A stretch of DNA of 64,000 bases from SMWD01 sp964629475 (GTDB lineage Bacteria; Pseudomonadota; Gammaproteobacteria; Steroidobacterales; GCA-2729495). The stretch is taken from the NCBI GenBank assembly GCA_964629475.1, contig CAZVQW010000002.1:1-64000 (forward strand). Direction: 5' to 3'. Below, piece by piece: positions 25,658 to 33,828 of the stretch (its first letter is position 1; the number at the start of each line of letters is the position of its first letter). The translations under genes were made by a program, and so were the position numbers. Below the pieces are notes generated by a model that ran no database searches, had not been told where the DNA came from, and worked only from the letters and a program-made list of their open reading frames with translations.

Positions 25658-26140
25658 ATGTGTGCGATTTTGCATGGATTGGATGAGCTGGTCATTATCG
25701 TGCTGGGGAGCCCTTTTCGCGGTGACGATGGTGTCGGTAAGGAGATTGCGCAGCGACTGCGAAATCGCATGCCCGGATGCCATATCAGGGCCGGACTGGA
25801 GGATTCACTGGCCTTGCTGAATGCATGGGAGGGCTTTCCGGTTGCCATCGTGCTCGATGCCGCCGTATCCGGGTCGCCGCCGGGAACGATCCATCGCATC
25901 GAGTCGGGTGACGGCCCGCTACCGAAAGATCTGGCGCGGTGTTCGAGCCATGGCCTGGGTCTGGCAGAGGCAGTTGAATTGGCGAAGACCCTGGGGCGGC
26001 TGCCGCAACGACTCATTATTTATGCGATTGAAGCCGCTGGTTTTCAGGCTGGTGCAGGATTGTCGAGCGAGGTCACAGTGTCTGCGCAGAAGGTCGTCGA
26101 AAAGCTGGTACAGGAAATTGCACATATGCAAAAAACATAG
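25658..26140 (+). CDS. Hydrogenase maturation protease
   Basis: The 160-residue protein is of the HyaD/HybD/HoxW family, which cleaves the C-terminal tail of the large subunit after nickel insertion. The three Ni-sensing residues are in place: Glu in RGDDGVGKEIA, Asp in AIVLDAAV, and His in CSSHGLGLAE. The start ATG at 25658 lies 4 bases after the hydA stop; a TTG at 25640 would overlap hydA. Its partner is presumably the adjacent HydA. The HypA-like gene starts 9 bases downstream after a good GACAGGAG site. Confidence 0.92.
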   Translation: MCAILHGLDELVIIVLGSPFRGDDGVGKEIAQRLRNRMPGCHIRAGLEDSLALLNAWEGFPVAIVLDAAVSGSPPGTIHRIESGDGPLPKDLARCSSHGLGLAEAVELAKTLGRLPQRLIIYAIEAAGFQAGAGLSSEVTVSAQKVVEKLVQEIAHMQKT

Positions 26141-26149
26141 GACAGGAGA

Positions 26150-26413
26150 ATGCATGAAGCCTCGCTCATACGGGACCTGATGCAGAAGATCGATGCGCTG
26201 GCCGCTGATGAGCGCGCACAGCGTATTGTGGGTGTCGGTGTCTGGCTTGGCGCTCTCAGCCATATGTCGGCAGACCATTTCCGTGAGCATTTCATACGGG
26301 CGTCGCGTGGCACGATAGCAGATGGGGCGGCGCTGAACATCGAGGTGTCGACGGACAGCAGCGACCCTAATGCCCAATCATTGTTACTGAAAAGTGTCGA
26401 GGTCGAGACATGA
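26150..26413 (+). CDS. HypA-like nickel chaperone lacking the zinc finger
   Basis: The 87-residue protein begins MHEASL like all HypA/HybF proteins; His2 is the nickel ligand. It also keeps the FREHFIRASRGTIADGAAL region and the terminal LLLKSVEVE strand. Normal HypA is about 113 residues, with two CxxC pairs binding zinc in between. Here that domain is missing and no cysteine remains. The end strands join cleanly, which suggests a deletion that leaves a folded nickel-binding core, not a frameshift. HypB, C, D, E and F are not in the window. Its TGA overlaps the start of the next small gene. Confidence 0.82.
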   Translation: MHEASLIRDLMQKIDALAADERAQRIVGVGVWLGALSHMSADHFREHFIRASRGTIADGAALNIEVSTDSSDPNAQSLLLKSVEVET

Positions 26414-26538
26414 GTGAAATTGCTGCCGATACATGTGCCATTCCCGTGGTCAAAAGAAATCCCGGTAACCGGTTGGCCGGCATTGTCAATCTCGACAATA
26501 TTATGGAAATGATCCAGACTTACATAACACATGAATAA
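26410..26538 (+). CDS. Small protein of 42 residues coupled to the HypA-like gene
   Basis: I do not recognise this protein. It begins MSEIAADTCAIPVV and ends MIQTYITHE, with one cysteine, two Met/Ile-rich turns and no membrane segment. The ATG overlaps the stop of the HypA-like gene (ATGA, 26410-26413), the same coupling used elsewhere in the operon. The cytochrome gene starts 20 bases after its stop. The coupling is the main evidence that it is translated. It does not look like HypC, which begins MCLAIP. A hydrogenase assembly or regulatory role is inference from position only. Confidence 0.55.
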   Translation: MSEIAADTCAIPVVKRNPGNRLAGIVNLDNIMEMIQTYITHE

Positions 26539-26558
26539 GGTAGTGACAGGGGCAAGCT

Positions 26559-26891
26559 ATGATTCGATTTGATCGCAGTCGTCGTTCGAGTAAAACGGCA
26601 GTACTCGGTGTCTGGACTTGCGCAGTTCTGCTGTTGTCTGCCTGTGGTTCCGACGGCGGTGGTCAGGACAGCAAACCGCAGGCAGCGGAACGTGGTGAGC
26701 AGGTATTCATCGTCAACTGCGGGCCTTGCCATGGGCCTGGTGGCGGCGGCCCGTCGCTGGCTGAAATTAAGGCTCTGTCGGCCGCCGAAAGAGGCGATAA
26801 GATTCGTAATCACCCGTTGGCTGGCCGGATACCTCAGCGACTGCCGGCAAATGAGTTGCTCGATGTCATCGAGTTTTTTGGACCCGAATAA
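26559..26891 (+). CDS. Lipoprotein cytochrome c, single haem
   Basis: The 110-residue protein has an N-terminal signal peptide with lipobox LLSAC, one CGPCH haem motif, and a C-terminal helix ending DVIEFFGPE. The mature part is only about 80 residues. No methionine follows the haem motif, so the usual sixth ligand is absent; the His in RNHPLAGRIPQ is a possible substitute. It should be anchored at the periplasmic face of a membrane. It is the last gene of the hydrogenase cluster, yet the hydrogenase itself has no export signal. How the two relate is unclear. Confidence 0.85.
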   Translation: MIRFDRSRRSSKTAVLGVWTCAVLLLSACGSDGGGQDSKPQAAERGEQVFIVNCGPCHGPGGGGPSLAEIKALSAAERGDKIRNHPLAGRIPQRLPANELLDVIEFFGPE

Positions 26892-26958
26892 CTTTCCCGT
26901 AACGCTTCTGATTAGCCTGTTTCATTCCAGCTATAACTCCAGCGAGGAATTGAAAGCG

Positions 26959-28776
26959 TTATTCAACATCAGTATTGACGCCGGGCACGGACAACCGCTC
27001 TTTCTGCTGGGCTTGCCATAAATCGGCATAGTGGTTATTTCGTGCCAGTAATTCTTCATGTGAGCCCTGTTCGACGATCCGGCCATGGTCCAGCACGATG
27101 ATGCGGTCCGCGTCGATGATCGTCGACAGGCGGTGGGCGATCACCAGGCTCGTGTGTTTTTCTGCAATTTCCCGCAGAGCGCCAAGAATCGCTTGTTCGG
27201 ACTTGCTGTCGAGGGACGATGTCGCTTCATCGAAGACAAGAATCGGAGGTCGTTTGAGGATGGTGCGTGCGATGGAGACCCGTTGTTTCTCGCCACCGGA
27301 TAGTTTGAGTCCGCGCTCGCCGACGATCGTCGCTGAACCCTGCGGCAGGTCGGCGATAAACATGGACAGGTGTGCCAGGCGAATAGCATTGTCGACATCG
27401 GCATCGCTCGCATCAGGCCGCCCGTAACGAATGTTTTCGTAGATTGTGTCGTTGAACAACACAGTGTCCTGCGGGACGATACCGATTGAATGTCGTAACG
27501 ATTTGAGCGTGGCCTTGCTGATGTCCTGTCCATCAATCCGGATGGTTCCGTCGGTCGTGTCGTAAAAGCGGAAGAGTAGTTTGACGAGCGTCGACTTGCC
27601 AGCGCCGCTCGAACCGACGACGGCAATCTTTTGTCCCGGCGGTATCGAAAAACTGATGTCGTGCAGAATCGGTCGGTCGGAGCGATAACTGAAGCTGACG
27701 CCGTCAAAATCGATTCCGCCCTGAGTCGCCCTGAGATCCGTCGCGTCCGGTGCATCGACTATGGTGGGCTTAACGTCAAGGAGGGCAAACAGGCGTTCGA
27801 TGTTCGCCAATGAACCCTTGATTTCGCGATAGATGAAACCGAGAAAGCCGAGCGGCATGAACAATTGCATCATGAATGCATTAATCAGCGTGAAGTCGCC
27901 GATTGTCATGTTTCCAGCCCGCACCTGGAATGCCGCAATACCGATCATGCTCGTCTGAGCAATGGCGATAATCAGAGACTGCCCGCCGTTCAGAGCAAAT
28001 ACCGCCAGCCTGTTCTTGCGACGCGCAACTTCGAGCGCATCCAATTCATTGTCGTAGCGTTGTGCTTCGAACTCCTCGTTTGTGAAATATTTGACCGTCT
28101 CGAAGTTCATCAGGCTGTCGATGGCTCGTGTATTGCTCGACGAGTCGGCTGCATTGGTCTCGCGTACGAATTTAGTCCGCCTTTCTGTAGCAACAACAGA
28201 GTAGGCGATGTATGTAGCAATCGAGGCGAACGTGATTAGGGCGTAGGTCGGGCCGTAATTTACCAGCAGGATGCCGATGACCATCGCGATCTCGAAAAAT
28301 GTCGGCACGATATTGAAGACAAAGAACCGCATCAGAAAACTTATTCCCGTTGTGCCACGTTCGACGTCGCGAGCCAGTCCGCCGGTGCCGCGGTTCAGGT
28401 GAAAATCAAGATCCAGGCGATGCAGGTGTCGAAAGACCTGCAGACCGAGAAACCGCATCGCGCGTTCAGTGACCCGGCCGAATACCGTATCGCGGATTTC
28501 ACCGAATAGTACGTTCGAGAAGCGAGACACGCCGTAAGCCAGCACGAGTCCGAACAGCAGCATCGCTGCAATGGACGTGCCATCGGGTAGAGTGAGCCCG
28601 TCAACAATCGCCTTGAGCAGGAACGGAATGATGAGCAGGGCGGCCTTGGAGATGATGAGGCAGGCGAGTGCGAACAGAACGCGAAGCTTGAAACGCATCA
28701 GGTACGGCCACAATGATGTGACAATTCGCCAGTTGATAGCGCCGGCTGGTTCTTCTTCGAAATTTCCGTGGCGCAT
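26959..28776 (-). CDS. Atm1-type ABC exporter, fused membrane and ATPase domains
   Basis: This 605-residue half-transporter works as a homodimer. The N-terminal part (about 20-330) has six membrane helices and the ATM1/HMT1-type sequence LINAFMMQLFMPLGFLGFIY. The ATPase part has Walker A GSSGAGKST, the signature LSGGEKQR, Walker B PILVFDEATSSLDS and the H-loop IAHRLSTI. Homologues export glutathione-linked sulfur compounds or heavy-metal thiolates. The closeness to a metalloenzyme cluster is suggestive, but it is on the other strand and convergent with it. A REP-like repeat lies just upstream. Confidence 0.92.
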   Translation of the reverse strand: MRHGNFEEEPAGAINWRIVTSLWPYLMRFKLRVLFALACLIISKAALLIIPFLLKAIVDGLTLPDGTSIAAMLLFGLVLAYGVSRFSNVLFGEIRDTVFGRVTERAMRFLGLQVFRHLHRLDLDFHLNRGTGGLARDVERGTTGISFLMRFFVFNIVPTFFEIAMVIGILLVNYGPTYALITFASIATYIAYSVVATERRTKFVRETNAADSSSNTRAIDSLMNFETVKYFTNEEFEAQRYDNELDALEVARRKNRLAVFALNGGQSLIIAIAQTSMIGIAAFQVRAGNMTIGDFTLINAFMMQLFMPLGFLGFIYREIKGSLANIERLFALLDVKPTIVDAPDATDLRATQGGIDFDGVSFSYRSDRPILHDISFSIPPGQKIAVVGSSGAGKSTLVKLLFRFYDTTDGTIRIDGQDISKATLKSLRHSIGIVPQDTVLFNDTIYENIRYGRPDASDADVDNAIRLAHLSMFIADLPQGSATIVGERGLKLSGGEKQRVSIARTILKRPPILVFDEATSSLDSKSEQAILGALREIAEKHTSLVIAHRLSTIIDADRIIVLDHGRIVEQGSHEELLARNNHYADLWQAQQKERLSVPGVNTDVE

Positions 28777-28807
28777 AGTTGTTGTTAATTCCGAGTGACA
28801 GCAATGA

Positions 28808-28876
28808 CTGTGGGAGCGGCTTTAGCCGCGATTATCCTGGGTGGCGTGTCAATCGCGGCTGAAGCCGCTCCCACAA
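28808..28876. repeat. REP-like inverted repeat, copy 2
   Basis: The arms CTGTGGGAGCGGCTTTAGCC (from 28808) and CGGCTGAAGCCGCTCCCACA (to 28875) pair over about 22 bases with one mismatch. A trailing partial unit AGCTCCCATA follows at 28880. It sits between the Atm1-type exporter gene and the 3' end of nth. Confidence 0.85.
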
Positions 28877-28916
28877 TAGTAGCTCCCATAAAAGCCATTC
28901 CTGCGAGTGGAGAGTA

Positions 28917-29555
28917 TCAGGCACCGCCGATCTTGTGCTTATATTCGCAGAGATCGGCGATAACGCAATGCCCGCATTCGGGTTTGCGCGCTTTGCAGAC
29001 ATAGCGTCCGTGCAGGATCAGCCAGTGATGCGCGTCATGTTTGAATTCGTCAGGCGTAAATTTGAGCAGCTTTTTCTCCACTTCGAGCGGGGTTTTTCCC
29101 GGTGCCAGCCGTGTGCGGTTGCTGACGCGAAATATATGTGTGTCGACAGCGATCGTCGGTTCGCCGAATGCCGTGTTCAGGATGACATTGGCCGTTTTGC
29201 GGCCGACGCCGGCCAGTGACTCCAGTTCGTTGCGCGTCTCGGGCACGCGGCCGTCATGCCCGGCGATCAGCATGCGGCACGTCTCGATAATGTTTTTGGC
29301 CTTGCTGTTGTACAGGCCAATCGTCTTGATGTAGCGCTTCAGGCCATCTTCGCCGAGCGCCAGGATGCCTTCCGGCGTATTGGCAACCGGGTACAGCTTG
29401 TCCGTGGCCTTGTTGACGCTGATGTCGGTAGCTTGCGCGGACAGGATGACAGCGATCAGTAATTCGAATGAACTTTTGTAGTTCAGCTCGGTTGTCGGGT
29501 CCGGATTCGCTTCTTTGAGACGACGGTAAATCGCCGCGCGTTTGTCTGCGTTCAT
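28917..29555 (-). CDS. nth: Endonuclease III
   Basis: Nth is a bifunctional DNA glycosylase/AP lyase that removes oxidised pyrimidines. The 212-residue protein has the helix-hairpin-helix LAGVGRKTANVIL with the catalytic Lys, the catalytic Asp in VDTHIFRVSNR, and the iron-sulfur loop CKARKPECGHCVIADLC (C-x6-C-x2-C-x5-C). It follows metG by 25 bases on the same strand. In Pseudomonas and relatives an rnf operon commonly lies beside nth; there is none here. Confidence 0.96.
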   Translation of the reverse strand: MNADKRAAIYRRLKEANPDPTTELNYKSSFELLIAVILSAQATDISVNKATDKLYPVANTPEGILALGEDGLKRYIKTIGLYNSKAKNIIETCRMLIAGHDGRVPETRNELESLAGVGRKTANVILNTAFGEPTIAVDTHIFRVSNRTRLAPGKTPLEVEKKLLKFTPDEFKHDAHHWLILHGRYVCKARKPECGHCVIADLCEYKHKIGGA

Positions 29556-29580
29556 GAATCAGTTTCGGACTTTATCCCGG

Positions 29581-31596
29581 CTAACGTACCCGCATGCCGG
29601 GCTTTGCACCAGTGTCCGGACTGACAAGAAAAATATCTTCGCCGCCGGGGCCGGCGGCCAGCAACATGCCTTCGGATGTGCCGAAGCGCATCTTGCGCGG
29701 TTCGAGATTGGCGACGATGATGACGTGCCGACCGACCAGCGTCGCCGGGTCGTATGCTGAGCGGATACCGGCCAGAACCGTGCGGCGTTCATCGCCGAGC
29801 GAGACGGTGACCCGAATCAGTTTGTCGGCTCCGTCCACGGCTTCGGCTGCGATGACCTCCGCGATCCGCAGGTCGATATTCAGAAAATCGTCGATCGAGA
29901 TCGTTGCTGCTTCGGTGCCGGCTTGTGCCGCCGGCTCTTTTACGGCTGTGATCTCTGTGGATTTCTCTACCATGCGTGCAACGGCCTTTTCGTCGAGTCT
30001 TGTGATCAGGGGTTTGAACTTATTAATGTCTGTGCCGAGGAGGGGATCGCGACGATTGTCCCACGTCAGTGGGCCTGCGTTCAGAAAGGCCTCGGCTGCC
30101 ACGGCGACACCCGGCAAGGCCGGTTTCAGGTAGGTCATCAGGACACGGAACAGGTTGAGCCCCTGTGTACAGACTGCCTGTACGCGCGGCAACTCTGCTT
30201 CATTCCTGGCCAGTTGCCATGGTTTGTGCTCGTCGATGTACTGATTTGCACGGTCGGCGAGTTTCATGATGATGCGCATGGCCCGGGAATACTCCCGCGC
30301 TTCGTAGGCCGCTGCGATTGAATCGCCGGCTGCAATGAATTCGTCAAATAATGCCGGGTCATCAAATTCATCGGCCAGATGACCGTCGAATTGCCGGGTG
30401 ATAAATCCTGCGCAACGACTGGCGATGTTGACGAACTTGCCGACCAGGTCCGAATTGATGCGGGCGACGAAGTCTTCGAGGTTCAGGTCGAGGTCATCGA
30501 TACCCGATCCGAGTTTGAACGCATAGTAGTAACGCAGGTGTTCCGGGTTCAGTTCCTCGAGATAGGTTGCGGCCGAGATAAATGTGCCGCGTGATTTCGA
30601 CATTTTCTGCCCGTTGACCGTCAGGAAGCCGTGCGCAAAGATACCGGTCGGTTTGCGGTAGCCCGCGCCCTCGAGTACAGCCGGCCAGAACAGCGTATGG
30701 AAATAGACGATGTCCTTGCCGATGAAGTGATACAGCTCGGCATCACTGTCGACAGCGAAATACGTGTCCAGATCGGGTACGCCGTCATTCTGTCGGCCCA
30801 GATTCACGAGGCTGGCCATATAGCCGATCGGGGCATCGAGCCAGACGTAGAAGAACTTGTCCTCTGTACCCGGAATCTTGAAGCCGAAATAAGGAGCATC
30901 ACGCGAAATGTCCCAATCCTGTAGTCCGGCTTCGAACCAGTCGTCCAGCTTCCGTGCAACTCCCTGATCGACGTGGCCGGCAGACATCCACTTTTGCAGC
31001 GAGTCTTCAAATTCGCCAAGGCGAAAAAAATAATGCTCGGATTCTTTCTGTATCGGTGCCGCGCCGGACACGACCGATTTTGGATTGACAAGGTCACTCG
31101 GTGAGTAGGTGCGGCTGCAAACTTCACAGTTATCGCCCGCCTGATCTTCTGCGCCACAGTTTGGACACGTGCCGCGAACAAAACGATCCGGCAGAAACAT
31201 GCCGGCCTGCTCATCGTAGGCTTGTTCGATGGTGCGCCTTGTTATCAGACCCTTGGCGTCGAGCCGAGCGAAGATGCGTTCGACGATCTCACGGTTTTCT
31301 TCCGAATGTGTCGTGTAGAAATTGTCGAACTCGACAAAAAAGGCGGACAGATCGCGTTCTTGTTCGACGCGATAGCGGGCAACGAGCTCCTCGGGGCTGA
31401 TACCTTCCTTGCGTGCTCTGAGCATGATCGGTGTGCCATGCGCATCGCTCGCACAGACATAAGTACACTCATTGCCGACCAGACGCTGGAAGCGCACCCA
31501 GATATCGGTCTGGATGTACTCGACGAGATGCCCCATGTGAATCGGGCCACTCGCATACGGCAGCGCGCTCGTTACCAGCATCTTTCTGGCAGTCAT
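29581..31596 (-). CDS. metG: Methionyl-tRNA synthetase
   Basis: The 671-residue enzyme has the class I signatures HMGHL (HIGH-type) and KMSKSRGTF (KMSKS). Four zinc-binding cysteines lie in CPNCGAEDQAGDNCEVC. A C-terminal EMAP/Trbp111-type tRNA-binding domain covers about 565-671. Length and domains equal the E. coli type. Its ATG overlaps the stop of the upstream pilT-like gene (31593-31596), an unusual partner for metG. It lies in the same strand series as the HEAT-kinase gene and two PilT genes. Confidence 0.97.
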   Translation of the reverse strand: MTARKMLVTSALPYASGPIHMGHLVEYIQTDIWVRFQRLVGNECTYVCASDAHGTPIMLRARKEGISPEELVARYRVEQERDLSAFFVEFDNFYTTHSEENREIVERIFARLDAKGLITRRTIEQAYDEQAGMFLPDRFVRGTCPNCGAEDQAGDNCEVCSRTYSPSDLVNPKSVVSGAAPIQKESEHYFFRLGEFEDSLQKWMSAGHVDQGVARKLDDWFEAGLQDWDISRDAPYFGFKIPGTEDKFFYVWLDAPIGYMASLVNLGRQNDGVPDLDTYFAVDSDAELYHFIGKDIVYFHTLFWPAVLEGAGYRKPTGIFAHGFLTVNGQKMSKSRGTFISAATYLEELNPEHLRYYYAFKLGSGIDDLDLNLEDFVARINSDLVGKFVNIASRCAGFITRQFDGHLADEFDDPALFDEFIAAGDSIAAAYEAREYSRAMRIIMKLADRANQYIDEHKPWQLARNEAELPRVQAVCTQGLNLFRVLMTYLKPALPGVAVAAEAFLNAGPLTWDNRRDPLLGTDINKFKPLITRLDEKAVARMVEKSTEITAVKEPAAQAGTEAATISIDDFLNIDLRIAEVIAAEAVDGADKLIRVTVSLGDERRTVLAGIRSAYDPATLVGRHVIIVANLEPRKMRFGTSEGMLLAAGPGGEDIFLVSPDTGAKPGMRVR

Positions 31597-32657
31597 GCGT
31601 TCAGGTCTTTGACGTCTTCGAAGCCACGCTTCTCGATGGCCGACTCATAGGCGGCTTTACCTGTAATCGTGCCTTTGTTCATCAGGTCCTTGAGCGCGGA
31701 ATCCATTGTGATCATGCCGTCTTTGCGGCCGCCCTGCATCGTGTTTGCGAGCTGGTCGAGTTTGCCCTGGCGGATGATATTTGCGACGGCAGATGTATTG
31801 ACCATGATTTCGAGTGCCGCCACGAGGCCTTCGCCGCCGGCACGCGGGACGAGTTGCTGAGAGACGACACCACGCAGCGATGTCGATAACATCGTGCGCA
31901 CGTGGGTTTGTTTGGCACTTGGAAACGTGTTGACGATCCGGTCGACGGTAGCGCCGGCACCGTTCGTATGTAATGTGCCCAGCACGAGGATACCCATCTC
32001 GGCGGCCGTCACGGCAATACTGATCGTTTCCAGATCGCGCATTTCGCCGACGAGGATGACGTCGGGATCCTCGCGCAAACCCGAATGGAGCGCATCGGCA
32101 AAGCTCGGCGTGTGAACGCCGAGTTCGCGTTGGCTGATCAGGCATTGCTTGCGTTCATGAACGAATTCGATCGGATCCTCGATAGTCAGGATATGGCCGT
32201 TGAGTGTCTTGTTGATCTCATCGATCATCGCCGCCAGTGTCGTCGACTTGCCCGAGCCGGTCTTGCCGGTAACAAGAATCATGCCCTGGGTATGACGACA
32301 CAGCTTCCTGATCACGCCCGGCATTTTCAGTTCGTTAAGCGATTTGGCCTGTGACGGGATTGCTCGCATGACGCTGCCCATGCCACCGAGGTGCTGGAAC
32401 ACGTTAACGCGAAAGCGGGCGACATCCTGCAGCGAATAGGCAAAATCTGACGAATCGTGTTCATCAAGATGCTTGCGCGCCTGCGCCGACATGATCGGGA
32501 TAAGCAATTCTTCCGCTTCGTCCCTGGTCAGTGGTTCGGAGCGCAGTGGATTGAGTTCGCCATAGATGCGCATGCGCGGCGGTTGACCGGCCACGAGATG
32601 CAGGTCCGAGCCGTTACGGGTGATCAGCTGGCGCAGGAAATCGTCGATCTGGTTCAT
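31593..32657 (-). CDS. pilT: Type IV pilus retraction ATPase, PilT family
   Basis: The 354-residue hexameric ATPase has an N-terminal PAS-like domain (about 1-95), Walker A GKTGSGKST, an Asp box in TIEDPIEF, Walker B PDVILVGEMRDLETI and the His box LGTLHTNGA. The C-terminal TSAVANIIRQGKLDQL resembles the AIRNLIRE motif required for retraction by PilT. It should power pilus retraction or twitching at the inner membrane. No other pilus gene is in the window. The second PilT-family gene ends 8 bases upstream, and metG overlaps downstream. Confidence 0.88.
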   Translation of the reverse strand: MNQIDDFLRQLITRNGSDLHLVAGQPPRMRIYGELNPLRSEPLTRDEAEELLIPIMSAQARKHLDEHDSSDFAYSLQDVARFRVNVFQHLGGMGSVMRAIPSQAKSLNELKMPGVIRKLCRHTQGMILVTGKTGSGKSTTLAAMIDEINKTLNGHILTIEDPIEFVHERKQCLISQRELGVHTPSFADALHSGLREDPDVILVGEMRDLETISIAVTAAEMGILVLGTLHTNGAGATVDRIVNTFPSAKQTHVRTMLSTSLRGVVSQQLVPRAGGEGLVAALEIMVNTSAVANIIRQGKLDQLANTMQGGRKDGMITMDSALKDLMNKGTITGKAAYESAIEKRGFEDVKDLNA

Positions 32658-32665
32658 GTCACATT

Positions 32666-33757
32666 TCAGTCGGTAATGTCCAGCTGCGGCAACATGCTGG
32701 TGTCGGTGACAAATTTCTGGAATGCATTTTTGTCCGTCGCGAATCGATATGCGTCATCCGGATCGAGTTGCTTGGCCTTGATGCCTTCGAGCAGAGCAAA
32801 ATCCATCGTCTGCATACCGAGATCGCGACCGGTCTGTAACTGTGCGGGAATCTGGTGGCTCTGATCCGTTGCAACCATCTTGGCGATTGCGCGTGTCATG
32901 ACCATGATCTCCAGCGCAGCCCGGCGTCCCTTGCCGTCCGGCGTCTTGACAAGGTTTTGCGTGACCACGGCATTCAGGCCCTGGCCGAGAAAACTCTTGG
33001 TCTGTTCGCGCATCTCGCCGGGCAGGGCATCGATCATGCGATCGATTGTTTTTGCCGCGCCGGTCGTATGCAGCGTACCCAAGACCATGTGGCCGGTCTC
33101 GGCAGCGGTCATTGCCATTGAAATGGTTTCCGCATCGCGCATCTCGCCAACGAGAATGACATCGGGATCTTCGCGTAGTGCGGCTCGAATTCCTTCTGCG
33201 AAAGAAGGCAGGTGTGTGCCGAGTTCGCGCTGAATGATTTGTGAACGTTTGCTCTCGTGAACGAATTCGATCGGGTCTTCCAGGCTGATGATGTTCTGAT
33301 TGCGGGTTCGGTTAATGTGGTCGACCATGGCAGCGAGTGTTGTCGACTTGCCGGTGCCCGTTGACCCGGTGACAAGAACCATGCCCTGATGATGGTCGCA
33401 AAGCCTGGCCAGGATACCCGGTAACTGAAGATCGTCGAGTGTAGGGATGTTCTGTGGAATGAAGCGAAATGTCGCGCCGACACCGGTCGCCTTGCGGAAG
33501 ACATTGACGCGAAACCGTCCACCGTCCTCGGACACATACGAGAAATCGATATCCTGACCATCGGCGAATTTGTCCTGAAGTTTTTTTGACAGGATCTCGC
33601 TGATATAGCTTTCGAGCTCCGCATCGCCGAGTTCGCGGAATTTGATGGGCATCAAATCCCCGTGCATGCGTAACATGGGCGGAACGGCAACGGCCAGGTG
33701 AACGTCCGAGCATCCCTGGGCCAGCCCAAGCTTCAAAAAAGCATCGATTCTCGACAT
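32666..33757 (-). CDS. PilT/PilU-family ATPase, second copy
   Basis: The 363-residue protein has the same build as its neighbour: Walker A GSTGTGKST, ISLEDPIEF, PDVILVGEMRDAETI and LGTLHTTGA. In place of the AIRNLIRE motif it has TRAIAKMVATDQSHQI, so retraction may need the partner, as PilU needs PilT. I would regard it as the PilU-like member, but the two are close enough for the labels to be swapped. It is 8 bases from the next gene, and the HEAT-kinase gene ends 71 bases before its start. Confidence 0.85.
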   Translation of the reverse strand: MSRIDAFLKLGLAQGCSDVHLAVAVPPMLRMHGDLMPIKFRELGDAELESYISEILSKKLQDKFADGQDIDFSYVSEDGGRFRVNVFRKATGVGATFRFIPQNIPTLDDLQLPGILARLCDHHQGMVLVTGSTGTGKSTTLAAMVDHINRTRNQNIISLEDPIEFVHESKRSQIIQRELGTHLPSFAEGIRAALREDPDVILVGEMRDAETISMAMTAAETGHMVLGTLHTTGAAKTIDRMIDALPGEMREQTKSFLGQGLNAVVTQNLVKTPDGKGRRAALEIMVMTRAIAKMVATDQSHQIPAQLQTGRDLGMQTMDFALLEGIKAKQLDPDDAYRFATDKNAFQKFVTDTSMLPQLDITD

Positions 33758-33828
33758 TTAAAGGATAGTGCCCCGGATTCCAATGCTCAGCCGGCCATTT
33801 GCCGGTCCACAGAAGCTGCGACGGAAAT

